NCBI GenBank assembly: GCA_024742495.1
Contig: JANSYJ010000005.1
Location: forward strand, 124,001-188,000
DNA length: 64,000 nucleotides
Direction: 5' to 3'
DNA from: Bacteroidota bacterium
Lineage (GTDB): Bacteria; Bacteroidota; Bacteroidia; Flavobacteriales; Schleiferiaceae
Position 1 is the first letter of the stretch, and each line of letters starts with the position of its first letter. A model generated the notes under the pieces. The model searched no databases, was not told the DNA's origin, and saw only the letters and a list, made by a program, of their open reading frames with translations. Below are positions 16,074 to 25,271 of the stretch, piece by piece. Position numbers and translations under genes: made by a program.

Positions 16074-16750
16074 AGCACACTATGAAATACGGAGCCCTAA
16101 TTTTGATGCTTTGCATCGGGATGAGCAGCCAAGCTCAGTCTAAGCGAACTAAATATTATGAGTTCGGAGCGGGCATTGGTACCCTTAATATGAGCAATGA
16201 AATTGCTAACTCTTCTAATGTAAACGGTGTGCTTACTGAGATGGCCCCTCAGTTTAGCATTTTTGCACGCTATCATTTTAATGATTGGTTTGGCATGGGG
16301 GTAGATATCAATTATGCCAATTTGCAAGCTTCAGACGCGAATCATAATAACTTCAATCGTGGACTAAACGTAAGTACCAGCTTATTAAATAGTAATGTAT
16401 TTACAGAAATGCACTTTATGCGTTTTGGTAAGTACCACCTTGAAGATAAGTGGACTATCTACATCAAAGGTGGAGCCGGTGTTTCAGGTTGGAATCCGGA
16501 ATTGACTTTTGATAATCTAATTCCAGAGGATATAGAAGTTGAAACCAACGCTTATTCAGGATTTAGCTATTTCTATGGATTCGGTACAAAGTACCGCCTG
16601 GGCTATCAGAGTATTTTAAGTTTGGAGTTCCGTTATACCAATTGTGGTGGCGATACAATGGACGGATTCCTACAAACTGCGGAAGGCGTGGCAAGCAATA
16701 ATGACACTTTTTGGGGCCTTAGCCTATCTTATTCCTACGCTATCTTTTAA
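16070..16750 (+). CDS. Secreted outer-membrane beta-barrel protein downstream of yaaA
   Basis: A 226-residue protein with a signal peptide (MKYGALILMLCIGMSSQAQ, from the second ATG at 16082; the first ATG overlaps the yaaA stop). The mature part has barrel-like strands: YYEFGAGIGTLNMSNEI, PQFSIFARYHFNDWFGMGVDINYANL, WTIYIKGGAGVSGWNPEL, GFGTKYRLGYQSILSLEFRY and a C-terminal LSLSYSYAIF ending in F. It is probably an outer-membrane barrel of unknown role. Its stop directly abuts the stop of the convergent lipoprotein gene. Confidence 0.75.
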   Translation: MKHTMKYGALILMLCIGMSSQAQSKRTKYYEFGAGIGTLNMSNEIANSSNVNGVLTEMAPQFSIFARYHFNDWFGMGVDINYANLQASDANHNNFNRGLNVSTSLLNSNVFTEMHFMRFGKYHLEDKWTIYIKGGAGVSGWNPELTFDNLIPEDIEVETNAYSGFSYFYGFGTKYRLGYQSILSLEFRYTNCGGDTMDGFLQTAEGVASNNDTFWGLSLSYSYAIF

Positions 16751-18244
16751 TTAATACTGGCGTTCAAAAGCGCCAAGATCAGGGAGTCCATTAAAGTTTC
16801 TGATCTTCCCTAAAATATCGGTTGGCACCAAGAATCCATCGGTGGTATTTCCTTGGTCAATTAGTTGGGATAAACTATCCAATTGATAGTTATTGCTGTT
16901 TCGGTCCACGAAATCACTAACTAAGTTTACATAGACAGTATTAAAACCTGGATCAGTAATGGAGAAGCCACGCTCCTCAGGATCATTGTCCAGCTTCATC
17001 ATTACATTGTTAAAACTGAAGTTCATCAGAGCCGCAGGATCTTCTGCTAGGCCTAATTCCTGACTATTATTTCCATCAATTACGCAGTTTCCGAAATAGG
17101 CATTCTCAAGATCTCGAGCAATCCTTTGAATGGAACCATTCGCATCTTGGAACTCCAAGAAATTAGTGAGTAAGACGCAGGATTCTTGTCTTGTAGATTG
17201 ATTCCAATAATTTAAGAAGGAGCACTGGCGAAATTCGTAATTACCACCAAAAGCATAAAAGCCATACAAGCCTTGGTTCGCAATTACTAAATTATACGCT
17301 TTAACATTGCTATAGCCCGCGTAAAAGGCAGTTCGTGACGAATTTAGAATATAGGAGTTGGTGATCTGTAATTGATCGGAATAAACCGCGCTATCGGACC
17401 TTAAGCCATTAACCGCGTTTTTTAGCACCAGATTATTAATATTAGCGCGGGCGCCTTGGCCGATATATAGTCCGCCTAAAACACCACCCCACTGACCAGG
17501 AACATCTTCATAAAAAGGTTCCAAGCGATCACTACTAAAAGTTACCGAATCTCCCCGTCCTGGACTTTCATTTGCTGCGATATTTAGTTGCCCATCATTA
17601 AAGACCCACAAGCCACTATTCTCATGAAAATGTACATCCAAGCCAGGGTCTAAATTTAAGGTACAACCACTATCAACAACGGCATAACCGTAAACAACAT
17701 GTGGTAAACTCCCGTCCCAATTGGTGTTGCAATCTATAATTGAATAGGGTATCACCACCGCTCCCGGTCCGCTGCCCAGGACTATAAAACGATCTGGGAA
17801 ATGGAAGATGGCCTGTTTGGCAAGACTTACTAATTGTACTTCTTGAGAGCGGCCTTGTAAATCAAATATTAATTGATCTTCCACCAGCATTTCAGGAACG
17901 GCGCTTAATTCGCCTGCATTCACCTCAATGAAAATGTAAATACTATCCTCGGGTAGGATCTCAACATTAGCGAGCTGCTTAGTGGCGGTTCCATTTATGT
18001 TAAGACGATAAGGACTAGCCGGATCAGCTAATCGAATTTGCGGTATGGAGATGGACTCCTTTCCGTCGTTATATACCTTCAGCTCATAGGTGCTAGAGCC
18101 AATAGTTTCAAATACGGTGTCTAAGAAAACCGTATCTGTAGAAAATCGCAAATCACTGCTAGCGACAACGATATTCTCTTCGCGCCTACATGCGCCCAAT
18201 ATTATTAAACCCAATAGGGCGATAAGACTAAATTTCTTCAGCAT
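16751..18244 (-). CDS. Lipoprotein with right-handed beta-helix / choice-of-anchor-Q-like repeats
   Basis: A 497-residue lipoprotein: the signal peptide ends in the lipobox LGAC with Cys19. Residues about 30-130 look like an immunoglobulin-like region (DLRFSTDTVFLDTVFETIGSSTYELKVYN). The rest has parallel beta-helix style repeats (LVLKNAVNGLRSDSAV, LQITNSYILNSSRTAFYAG, NLVIANQGLYGFYAFGG). It ends in NFNGLPDLGAFERQY, matching the DLGAFE tail of choice-of-anchor-Q proteins. It is probably exposed at the cell surface or in the periplasm. Substrate and function are unknown. Confidence 0.7.
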   Translation of the reverse strand: MLKKFSLIALLGLIILGACRREENIVVASSDLRFSTDTVFLDTVFETIGSSTYELKVYNDGKESISIPQIRLADPASPYRLNINGTATKQLANVEILPEDSIYIFIEVNAGELSAVPEMLVEDQLIFDLQGRSQEVQLVSLAKQAIFHFPDRFIVLGSGPGAVVIPYSIIDCNTNWDGSLPHVVYGYAVVDSGCTLNLDPGLDVHFHENSGLWVFNDGQLNIAANESPGRGDSVTFSSDRLEPFYEDVPGQWGGVLGGLYIGQGARANINNLVLKNAVNGLRSDSAVYSDQLQITNSYILNSSRTAFYAGYSNVKAYNLVIANQGLYGFYAFGGNYEFRQCSFLNYWNQSTRQESCVLLTNFLEFQDANGSIQRIARDLENAYFGNCVIDGNNSQELGLAEDPAALMNFSFNNVMMKLDNDPEERGFSITDPGFNTVYVNLVSDFVDRNSNNYQLDSLSQLIDQGNTTDGFLVPTDILGKIRNFNGLPDLGAFERQY

Positions 18245-18332
18245 TTGCTTCTAACGATTCGAAAGGCTCAAAAGTACTTTCTATCTTTGAAATCGCTTAA
18301 AAACAAGGCTTTCATTTTTTCCAATTAAAGCC

Positions 18333-18363
18333 TTTGCCTTCTTTACTAATTTGCATAGCTTTG
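18333..18363 (+). promoter_or_regulatory. rpmE2 promoter (TTTG-N19-TAGCTTTG)
   Basis: TTTG at 18333-18336 and TAGCTTTG at 18356-18363 are separated by 19 bp, a textbook Bacteroidota promoter. Its position supports the rpmE2 start at 18411 over the track start at 18351, which would lie inside the promoter. Confidence 0.75.
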
Positions 18364-18410
18364 CAGCCCTTTTTTGGCTTGGGCAAAATCCTAACCACAA
18401 GATAATAGTT

Positions 18411-18662
18411 ATGCAAAAAGACATTCACCCAGAAAATTACCGTCTTTGTGTTTTCAAAGACATGAGTACTAATGAACACTTCATCACCCGTTCTTGCGCA
18501 GATACGCGCGATACTATGGAGGTAGAAGGAGTAGAGTATCCATTGATTAAAATGGAAATTTCTGCCGCTTCACATCCCTTCTACACTGGTAAGGTGAAGT
18601 TAGTAGATACTGCTGGTCGTGTGGACAAGTTCCGCAACCGCTACGCAAATCGCAACAAGTAA
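18411..18662 (+). CDS. rpmE2: 50S ribosomal protein L31, type B
   Basis: An 83-residue L31 of the zinc-independent type B. From the ATG at 18411 it starts [18 protein letters not shown], and contains [33 protein letters not shown] and a basic end [14 protein letters not shown]. The type A CxxC zinc ligands are absent. The track's longer version (from 18351) adds a non-homologous N-terminus and overlaps the promoter, so I reject it. It is a single-gene unit with its own promoter and terminator. Confidence 0.95.
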   Translation: MQKDIHPENYRLCVFKDMSTNEHFITRSCADTRDTMEVEGVEYPLIKMEISAASHPFYTGKVKLVDTAGRVDKFRNRYANRNK

Positions 18663-18684
18663 GATTTGCCACATTCTTAAAATT

Positions 18685-18717
18685 AACCCCTTTTCCTTTA
18701 GGTTGAGGGGTTTTTTT
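18685..18717 (+). terminator. Intrinsic terminator after rpmE2
   Basis: AACCCCT (18685-18691) pairs with AGGGGTT (18706-18712) around a 14-nt loop and is followed by TTTTT. Confidence 0.8.
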
Positions 18718-18755
18718 ATGCTTCATAATTTATCTTGCAAAGACATTTAGGACCT

Positions 18756-19931
18756 ATGAATATTATCTTCTTCGATGATGCTAATCGCGATCATCTCTTA
18801 CCATTAACCTTTACTCGTCCCAGCGCAAAGCTCCGTTGTGGGATTTTAAACTTAGAAGAAAAGTGGTTAAAGCGACTACCAGATAACCTAGCCTATTCTT
18901 ACCTCACGGAAGACTATCTAGCGAAAAAATTCCCTTTGGTAGAGACAGATACTAATCTCTATATAAATCCGGCAGTTTGCCCAACTCAGCAACTTATGGA
19001 TGCGGTATTAAGTCTAGGAGCCTCTGAAACCTTAATGAAGGGTGAAATAATAATCGCCAGCAGAACCAAAGCTGCATTGCTAGACGCCAATGAACAAGAC
19101 ACGGAAGTATTGGATTTTGAAGGAGACTTTAATTACATCAGCCGACCTTATCACCTTTTTCAGTATAATGGAGCGGAGCTGGAGCTGGATTATAAGTTGC
19201 TTACTGATGGCAGACAATCGGCAAGCATTTCAGAAACCAATACTATAATTGGAGATGATGTTTTCGTGGAGGAAGGGGCCTTTGTGGAAGCGGCAGTTTT
19301 AAATGCTAAATCAGGTCCTATTTATATTGGTAAGGACGCAACGGTAATGGAGGGTTCGGTAGTTCGCGGGCCATTTGCCCTTTGCGATCATTCCACCCTA
19401 AAGCTTTCTGCGAAAATTTATGGACCTACTACCATTGGTCCACATTGTAAGGTAGGAGGAGAGGTTAATAACAGCCTCTTATTGGGTTACTCCAATAAAG
19501 GGCATGACGGTTTTTTAGGGAACTCGGTAATTGGCGAATGGTGCAATATCGGTGCGGATAGCAATAACTCTAACCTGAAAAACAATTACGAAGAGGTTAA
19601 GCTATGGGACTATGTTGAGGGGCGTTTTGCTAAAACCGGACTACAGTTTTGCGGTCTAGTTATGGGCGACCACTCTAAATGTGGCATTAATACCATGTTT
19701 AATACCGGTACCGTGGTGGGCGTAAGTGCCAATATTTATGGCGGAGGCTTTCCTCGGAATTTCATTTCTTCCTTCGCTTGGGGCGGATCCGGTGGTTTTA
19801 CCGAATACCGTTTTGATAAAGCGATGAAGACCGCCGCCCTAGTAATGGAGCGCCGCGGAATAGAGCTTGATGAAGTGGAGCGTGACATTTTGCAGGTAGT
19901 TTTTGACAAAACGGCCAGCTACCGAGCCTAA
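18756..19931 (+). CDS. GlmU-like sugar nucleotidyltransferase/acetyltransferase (Bacteroidota alternative type)
   Basis: About 391 residues from the ATG at 18756; the track start is an upstream TTG. The N-terminus MNIIFFDDANRDHLLPLTFTRPSAKLRCG is typical of the Bacteroidota putative UDP-GlcNAc diphosphorylase / glucosamine-1-phosphate acetyltransferase group. A left-handed beta-helix acetyltransferase domain fills the second half (IYIGKDATVMEGSVVRGPFAL, KIYGPTTIGPHCKVGGEV, IGEWCNIGADSNNSNLKN). It is therefore expected to make UDP-GlcNAc for peptidoglycan and LPS, though the exact substrate is an inference. It is followed by lon on the same strand. Confidence 0.82.
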   Translation: MNIIFFDDANRDHLLPLTFTRPSAKLRCGILNLEEKWLKRLPDNLAYSYLTEDYLAKKFPLVETDTNLYINPAVCPTQQLMDAVLSLGASETLMKGEIIIASRTKAALLDANEQDTEVLDFEGDFNYISRPYHLFQYNGAELELDYKLLTDGRQSASISETNTIIGDDVFVEEGAFVEAAVLNAKSGPIYIGKDATVMEGSVVRGPFALCDHSTLKLSAKIYGPTTIGPHCKVGGEVNNSLLLGYSNKGHDGFLGNSVIGEWCNIGADSNNSNLKNNYEEVKLWDYVEGRFAKTGLQFCGLVMGDHSKCGINTMFNTGTVVGVSANIYGGGFPRNFISSFAWGGSGGFTEYRFDKAMKTAALVMERRGIELDEVERDILQVVFDKTASYRA

Positions 19932-20001
19932 AGCCTATTTGGCATAGCGATTGACATTTGAAGAGTCGATTCATCCCAGAATCACCTCTTATTTCAAATG
20001 C

Positions 20002-22494
20002 ATGAGTTTTAGCAATTTCAACGATATAGATAAGTTTCAATTAAGTGTCCTTCGTGAAGATGGGGATTATATCCCTCTGATGAGCAAGGAAGATGAGGAG
20101 AGCTTAAAGAATCAGGACTTACCAGAAGAATTACCCATTCTTCCCCTTCGAAATACCGTACTCTTTCCTGGCGTGGTTATTCCTATTACCGCCGGAAGAG
20201 AAAAATCCATCAGCCTATTAAACCAGGTTAGTAAGTCTGGAGGCCTCTTAGGTGTAGTGAGCCAAAAGAACGGCGATAAGGAAGAACCAGAAACGGATGA
20301 CCTATATCCAACCGGTACCGTGGCCAAAGTGGTTCGTCAGTTTAAGCTACCCAATGGGCATACCGCGGTAATTCTGCAAGGCTTAAGACGATTTGTCATA
20401 GATGGCTTCACTAAAACCGACCCGCATATTTATGCGAAGGTGCAGAAGTCGGACGAGCGAATTCCAGAGGATTCCAATCAGCACTTCAAGTTAATGATGG
20501 ACTCCATCAAGGAAGTAGCTTTAGAAATCATTGATAAGTCTCAAGAGATTCCCAATGAAGCGGCGCTTACCATCCGCAACATCGATAGCGATACATTCTT
20601 ACTCAACTTTGTGAGTAATAATATGAATGCCGAGGTGGGCAAAAAGCAGCACCTGCTGGAGATTGATGACTTAGGTGATAGAGCAACTGAGGTTTTAAAG
20701 TTGCTAAACTTAGAGTCTCAAATGTTGGAAATGAAAAATGAGATTCAGGATAAGGTAAGACTGGATTTCGATAAGCAGCAGAGGGACTACTTCTTACAAC
20801 AGCAACTTCGACAGATTCAAGAGGAACTAGGTGGCAGTAGCACCGAATCGGAGATTGAAGAAATGCGGGCCAAAGGCCGTAAGAAAAAATGGCCTGAGAA
20901 AACTGCCGAACTTTTTGAAAAGGAATTAAACAAATTACAGCGCGTAAACCCGCAGGTTCCAGAATTCAGCATCCAACGCAACTACCTCGAGTTTATGTTG
21001 GACCTTCCTTGGGATAAAGTAAGTAGCGATAATTTCAATCTAAATCGAGCGGAACGCATTCTTAACCGTGATCATTACGGTTTAGAAAAAGTTAAAGAAC
21101 GCCTTTTGGAATACCTGGCGGTGCTTAAGCTGAAAGGTGATATGAAAGCGCCTATCCTTTGTTTGTACGGCCCTCCGGGTGTTGGTAAAACGAGTTTAGG
21201 TAAAAGTGTTGCCGAAGCCTTAGGAAGACCTTATGTGCGTATGGCCCTTGGAGGCTTAGGCGACGAAGCCGAAATTAGAGGACACCGCAAGACTTACATT
21301 GGCGCAATGCCTGGTCGTTTACTCCAAAGTATAAAGAAGGCGGAAACCTCAAACCCGGTTTTTGTATTGGATGAGATCGATAAGCTAACCGCTGGTCGTG
21401 GCAATGGTGATCCAGCTTCAGCTATGCTAGAGGTATTGGATCCAGAGCAAAATCACAGCTTTTACGATAATTATCTTGAGGTAGGTTATGATTTAAGTAA
21501 GGTGCTTTTTATCGCTACCGCCAATAACCTTGGTACCATTCATCCCGCTTTAAGAGACCGGATGGAAATTATCGAAATCAACGGTTATACCGTAGAGGAA
21601 AAAGTACAAATTGCCGCCAAACATTTGATGCCAAAGCAACTGAATGCTCATGGTCTTGAGAAAAAGCATTTAAGTTTAAGTAAGCGAGTACTAGAGTATG
21701 TGGTAGAGCATTACACCCGTGAATCGGGAGTGCGCGGTTTAGATAAGGTCATTGCCAAAATGGTTCGCTATGCTGCTAAGAGTATTGCCATGGAGAAGGA
21801 GTATCACCTAAAGCCAAAAACCGCTCAGGTTTCTGAGATTTTAGGTTCAGAGCGCTTTAGCAAGGATCGCTATGAGGATCGGTCTATAGCTGGTTTGGTT
21901 ACAGGATTGGCTTGGACACCAGTTGGCGGCGATATCCTTTATATTGAATCTTCCATATCTAAAGGCAAAGGACGATTGAGTATTACCGGAAATCTTGGTG
22001 ATGTAATGCGCGAATCAGCAAGCATTGCCATGTCCTATTTGAAATCCAATGCCGATCGCTTTGGCGTTGATTACCGATTGTTCGATCAGTACGATGTGCA
22101 TGTTCATTTTCCGGAAGGAGCCGTGCCTAAAGATGGTCCTTCGGCCGGTGTGAGTATTCTTACTTCCTTAGCCTCTCTCTTTTCCCAAAGAAGAGTACAA
22201 CCAAGGTTGGCCATGACGGGCGAGATTACCCTAAGAGGTGAAGTATTGCCAGTTGGCGGTATTAAGGAGAAAATTTTAGCCGCCAAGCGCGCGGATATTA
22301 CGGATATTATTCTTTCCAAGAAAAACGAAAAGGATATTAAGGAAATCCGTGAGGACTATTTAAAGGGCCTAAATTTTCACTTTGTGGATCAAATGATGGA
22401 GGTTATCGAGATTGCTCTTAGCGACGAAATGGTGGAAAATGCCAAGAATCTAAAGGCGGAATCGAAAGCGATTGGTTTTGGAGCAAAGAAGTAG
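20002..22494 (+). CDS. lon: ATP-dependent protease La (Lon)
   Basis: An 830-residue Lon from the ATG at 20002; the track start is a TTG 51 nt upstream, and the Bacteroidota N-terminus fits the ATG. Domains in order: N-terminal substrate domain (LPILPLRNTVLFPGVVIPI), a coiled-coil region around QRDYFLQQQLRQIQEELGG, the AAA+ module with Walker A GPPGVGKT near residue 391, Walker B VFVLDEIDKL, and the protease domain with the Ser-Lys dyad in PKDGPSAGVS (Ser about 714) and GGIKEKILAAKRA (Lys about 757). It degrades misfolded and regulatory proteins in the cytosol. The full set of catalytic motifs is intact. Confidence 0.97.
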   Translation: MSFSNFNDIDKFQLSVLREDGDYIPLMSKEDEESLKNQDLPEELPILPLRNTVLFPGVVIPITAGREKSISLLNQVSKSGGLLGVVSQKNGDKEEPETDDLYPTGTVAKVVRQFKLPNGHTAVILQGLRRFVIDGFTKTDPHIYAKVQKSDERIPEDSNQHFKLMMDSIKEVALEIIDKSQEIPNEAALTIRNIDSDTFLLNFVSNNMNAEVGKKQHLLEIDDLGDRATEVLKLLNLESQMLEMKNEIQDKVRLDFDKQQRDYFLQQQLRQIQEELGGSSTESEIEEMRAKGRKKKWPEKTAELFEKELNKLQRVNPQVPEFSIQRNYLEFMLDLPWDKVSSDNFNLNRAERILNRDHYGLEKVKERLLEYLAVLKLKGDMKAPILCLYGPPGVGKTSLGKSVAEALGRPYVRMALGGLGDEAEIRGHRKTYIGAMPGRLLQSIKKAETSNPVFVLDEIDKLTAGRGNGDPASAMLEVLDPEQNHSFYDNYLEVGYDLSKVLFIATANNLGTIHPALRDRMEIIEINGYTVEEKVQIAAKHLMPKQLNAHGLEKKHLSLSKRVLEYVVEHYTRESGVRGLDKVIAKMVRYAAKSIAMEKEYHLKPKTAQVSEILGSERFSKDRYEDRSIAGLVTGLAWTPVGGDILYIESSISKGKGRLSITGNLGDVMRESASIAMSYLKSNADRFGVDYRLFDQYDVHVHFPEGAVPKDGPSAGVSILTSLASLFSQRRVQPRLAMTGEITLRGEVLPVGGIKEKILAAKRADITDIILSKKNEKDIKEIREDYLKGLNFHFVDQMMEVIEIALSDEMVENAKNLKAESKAIGFGAKK

Positions 22495-22591
22495 CTTTAG
22501 CTTCATAAACTTGAGCAAATCCCTAATTCTCCCATGGAAAAATTCCAAGGCGGGCTTAGCCAATAATGGCTCAGGGTATGCGTTCTTTTCA

Positions 22592-22600
22592 TAACTTTCG
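22592..22600 (+). promoter_or_regulatory. Candidate -7 box TAACTTTC(G) for porQ-cmk
   Basis: TAACTTTCG resembles TAnnTTTG with one extra base and lies 5-6 nt before the porQ ATG at 22606, so the mRNA could be leaderless. No clear -33 element is visible. Confidence 0.35.
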
Positions 22601-22605
22601 CGCTC

Positions 22606-23628
22606 ATGAATAGATTGCTACTAGCCCTAGTTTTGTTCCCGGTATTGGGCTTTGCTCAAATTGGCGGGCAAACCACTTTTCAGTTTTTAAATAATATTGC
22701 TTCTGCTCGAGTGGCTGGTCAAGGAAGCAATGCTATTGCCAATACTGCTCCGGATCTAAATTTTGCCTTGTATAATCCGGCTCTCCTAAATGAGCAGGTG
22801 CACGGGCAGTTAAGCACGAGCATTGTGGATTATGTGTCGGATATCAGATATGCCGATGTAGCCTATGCACATCATCAAGATAGTGTTGGGACATTCTTTG
22901 CCCAGATTATGTATTTCGACTACGGCACATTTGATCGCGCTAATGTTATTGGGATACGCCAGGGAACCTTCACTGGAAACGATTTAGCCGTGAACTTAGG
23001 TTATGCTTATTCCATCGATTCCAATTGGTCGGTAGGAGCTACCATGAAAGTGATTAATTCGGTTTATGATACTTGGAGCTCCTGGGGCTTGGCTTGGGAT
23101 GCAGGATTGCTGTATCAAATTCCTTCACGCAGAATTGCCATGTCGCTGGTTATGCGCAATGCCGGTTTTCAGCTAAACCCTTATGCGGATGAAAGGGAGA
23201 ACCTACCTTTTGAATTGCAGTTTGGATTCTCCAATCGATTTGAGCATATGCCTTTGCGTTGGCAAATTACCTTAGAGCATCTAGAGACTTTAGATTTAAG
23301 ATATCGAGACCCAACAGCTTTTACGGTCAATCAGTTTGATGGTTCCGTAAATGAGAACTTTCCGAGTATTTGGAATAATTTATTGCGACATGTAGTAATA
23401 GGAGCCGAATTTGCTCCTTCCGAATCCTTCAACATTCAATTCGGCTATAATTTCCGAAGAAGAGAAGAACTTAATTTAGATACCCGTCGAACGGTAGCTG
23501 GTTTTTCCGTTGGGGGAGGCATAAAGATTTATAAATTCTACTTTCACTACAGTCGCAACATGTATCATATTGCCGGTGGAGCAAATCAAATTACCCTCCG
23601 CACCAGCCTGGATCAATTTAAAAAGTAA
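22606..23628 (+). CDS. porQ: Type IX secretion system protein PorQ
   Basis: A 340-residue outer-membrane protein with signal peptide MNRLLLALVLFPVLGFAQ. It has the PorQ hallmark openings QIGGQTTFQFLNNIASARVAGQGSNAIA and DLNFALYNPALLN, then repeated strands such as VGTFFAQIMYFDYGTFDR and WSVGATMKVINSVYDTWSSWG. In Porphyromonas, PorQ works with the PorU sortase complex at the outer membrane in attaching T9SS cargo. It sits directly upstream of cmk, an arrangement seen in other Bacteroidota. It fits the several T9SS cargo proteins in this window. Confidence 0.92.
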   Translation: MNRLLLALVLFPVLGFAQIGGQTTFQFLNNIASARVAGQGSNAIANTAPDLNFALYNPALLNEQVHGQLSTSIVDYVSDIRYADVAYAHHQDSVGTFFAQIMYFDYGTFDRANVIGIRQGTFTGNDLAVNLGYAYSIDSNWSVGATMKVINSVYDTWSSWGLAWDAGLLYQIPSRRIAMSLVMRNAGFQLNPYADERENLPFELQFGFSNRFEHMPLRWQITLEHLETLDLRYRDPTAFTVNQFDGSVNENFPSIWNNLLRHVVIGAEFAPSESFNIQFGYNFRRREELNLDTRRTVAGFSVGGGIKIYKFYFHYSRNMYHIAGGANQITLRTSLDQFKK

Positions 23629-23632
23629 AAAC

Positions 23633-24322
23633 ATGGCTAAAGGTATTCGCATTGCCATTGATGGCTATTCTTCTACCGGAAAAAGTACCATTGCTAAGGC
23701 TTTAGCAGACCGTTTGGACTACCGTTATATAGATACAGGCGCCATGTATCGCGCCATTACTTTTTGGGCGCTAAAGAATGGTTTTATTGGCAATGAGCAG
23801 TTTAAATCAGATGAGCTGGTGGAATCCTTGCAGGCTGTGAAATTGGATTTTAAACATTCAGCCAAACATGCAAAGCCGGTTATTTTTCTAAATGGAGAAA
23901 ATATAGAGGATAATATCCGAGGAGCGGAAGTGGCCTCCAATGTAAGTCATGTGGCTAAAATCGCCGAAGTACGCAAGTTCTTAGTAAAGCAGCAACAAGC
24001 CATAGCGGCTGCAGGTGCGGTGGTTATGGATGGTAGAGATATTGCTTCTGTGGTGATGCCGGATGCGGAACTAAAAATATTTATGACCGCCGATCCTAAT
24101 ATCAGAGCCCAAAGAAGGTTTGAGGAATTAGAAAGGCTTGGTCAAGCCATGGATTTTAAAGACGTAATGGCGAATCTTAAAGAGCGAGATCATCTGGACA
24201 CAAGTCGCAAAGAATCGCCGCTTATCCAAACTGAGGATGCTTTAGTCTTGGATAATTCTAATATGACTAGGGAAGAACAGTTAAATTTAGCCGAAGCTTG
24301 GGCCAAAGACCGAATGGTCTAA
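23633..24322 (+). CDS. cmk: Cytidylate kinase
   Basis: A 229-residue kinase that phosphorylates CMP/dCMP with ATP. Starting at the ATG at 23633 (MAKGIRIAIDGYSSTGKST) it has the P-loop GYSSTGKS, then YIDTGAMYRAITFWAL, VMDGRDIASVVMPDAELKIF and the lid segment KERDHLDTSRKESPL. The track start at 23570 lies inside porQ and is not used. It begins 5 nt after the porQ stop and is probably cotranscribed. Its stop abuts the stop of the convergent acyl-CoA-binding protein gene. Confidence 0.96.
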   Translation: MAKGIRIAIDGYSSTGKSTIAKALADRLDYRYIDTGAMYRAITFWALKNGFIGNEQFKSDELVESLQAVKLDFKHSAKHAKPVIFLNGENIEDNIRGAEVASNVSHVAKIAEVRKFLVKQQQAIAAAGAVVMDGRDIASVVMPDAELKIFMTADPNIRAQRRFEELERLGQAMDFKDVMANLKERDHLDTSRKESPLIQTEDALVLDNSNMTREEQLNLAEAWAKDRMV

Positions 24323-24604
24323 CTATTCGGATTTTTTAGCGGCACGCTCCTTTAGCTCGATGATGGTTTTGATATAGCGCTTTTTTGCCTCTTCCATGGG
24401 CATGCCTTCCAATCTGCGCCAAGCATCATATTTAAAAGTTTGCACAACATTACTGGATTCAGTCGGTCGAACGCCACTTACATCGCCTTCGGTTGCTTGT
24501 TTAAAATAGGCATAGGCAATGAGCATGTCATCCGCCGCTTGAGGAGGCATGGCATTGCCTATTTCAACGTATTTTTCAAAGTCTTTGTCCAAATCGCTGC
24601 TCAT
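24323..24604 (-). CDS. Acyl-CoA-binding protein (ACBP) homologue
   Basis: A 93-residue protein that closely follows the four-helix ACBP fold: LDKDFEKYVEIGNAMPPQ at the N-terminus, the acyl-CoA-binding signature AYAYFKQATEGDVSG around residues 29-43, and YDAWRRLEGMPMEEAKKRYI. ACBPs bind long-chain acyl-CoA and are best known in eukaryotes, with scattered bacterial members. The gene is last in the rsfS-ftsH-LUD-cdsA-psd-acbp run, 7 bp after psd. This placement points to acyl-chain supply for membrane lipid synthesis, which is an inference. Confidence 0.88.
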   Translation of the reverse strand: MSSDLDKDFEKYVEIGNAMPPQAADDMLIAYAYFKQATEGDVSGVRPTESSNVVQTFKYDAWRRLEGMPMEEAKKRYIKTIIELKERAAKKSE

Positions 24605-24611
24605 GCTTCAA

Positions 24612-25271
24612 TTACTTTAAGGCTGCCAATATTTGTTCGCCTCCGCGAGCTTTATCTCCTACCTTCACAAGGATATTGGCGTCTAAAGGTAAAACAATGT
24701 CTACTCTTGAGCCAAAACGAATAAATCCACAATCGGCTCCTTGAACTGCTTTGGAGCCAACTTTCGCGTAATTTATAATACGTCGGGCAACCGCACCGGC
24801 AATTTGCTTATGCATAACTTCAATACCGGAGGGGTTTTGAACCACTACTGCTGTGCGCTCATTAAGGGTACTGGATTTTGGATGCCAAGCCACTAAATAA
24901 GCCCCAGCATGATACTGTGAGTAAACTACTTTTCCACTTACAGGGTATCGATTAACATGCACATTAAGAGGCGACATGAAAATGCTAATCTGCAGCATTT
25001 TCTTTTTAAAATATTCCGACTCCTCAATTTCTTCAATGGCCACAATTTTACCATCCGCCGGTGCAATAACTATGTCTTCACCTTGAGGAGGGTAGCGTTT
25101 TGGGTTGCGGAAAAATTGCAATACCAATACATAAAGGACAATACTTAGGATCAGTACTCCATTTTCCAACCAAGCAAGGTCACTTAGCCAAATGACTAAA
25201 GCATTTAAAAGACCAAGACCTATTAAGGTTTGCAGGAGAATTCGAAATCCTTCGTGATGAATGCGTATCAT
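24612..25271 (-). CDS. psd: Phosphatidylserine decarboxylase family protein
   Basis: A 219-residue, short-form PSD that makes phosphatidylethanolamine. The N-terminus has two membrane segments (residues about 13-30 and 35-53) followed by FRNP (54-57) and IAPADGKIV (69-77). MSPLNVHVNRYPVSGKV and ECIGFIRFGSRVDI-like GFIRFGSRVDI hold the processing site, where the chain self-cleaves at Ser188 to form the pyruvoyl cofactor. The start overlaps the cdsA stop by 4 nt. With cdsA it supplies the main zwitterionic phospholipid pathway; pssA is not in this window. Confidence 0.94.
   Translation of the reverse strand: MIRIHHEGFRILLQTLIGLGLLNALVIWLSDLAWLENGVLILSIVLYVLVLQFFRNPKRYPPQGEDIVIAPADGKIVAIEEIEESEYFKKKMLQISIFMSPLNVHVNRYPVSGKVVYSQYHAGAYLVAWHPKSSTLNERTAVVVQNPSGIEVMHKQIAGAVARRIINYAKVGSKAVQGADCGFIRFGSRVDIVLPLDANILVKVGDKARGGEQILAALK

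Noticed and set aside
18351-18662. Longer L31 protein starting at 18351
   Set aside because: Its first codons overlap a textbook promoter (TTTG-N19-TAGCTTTG), and the L31 family starts at [10 protein letters not shown].
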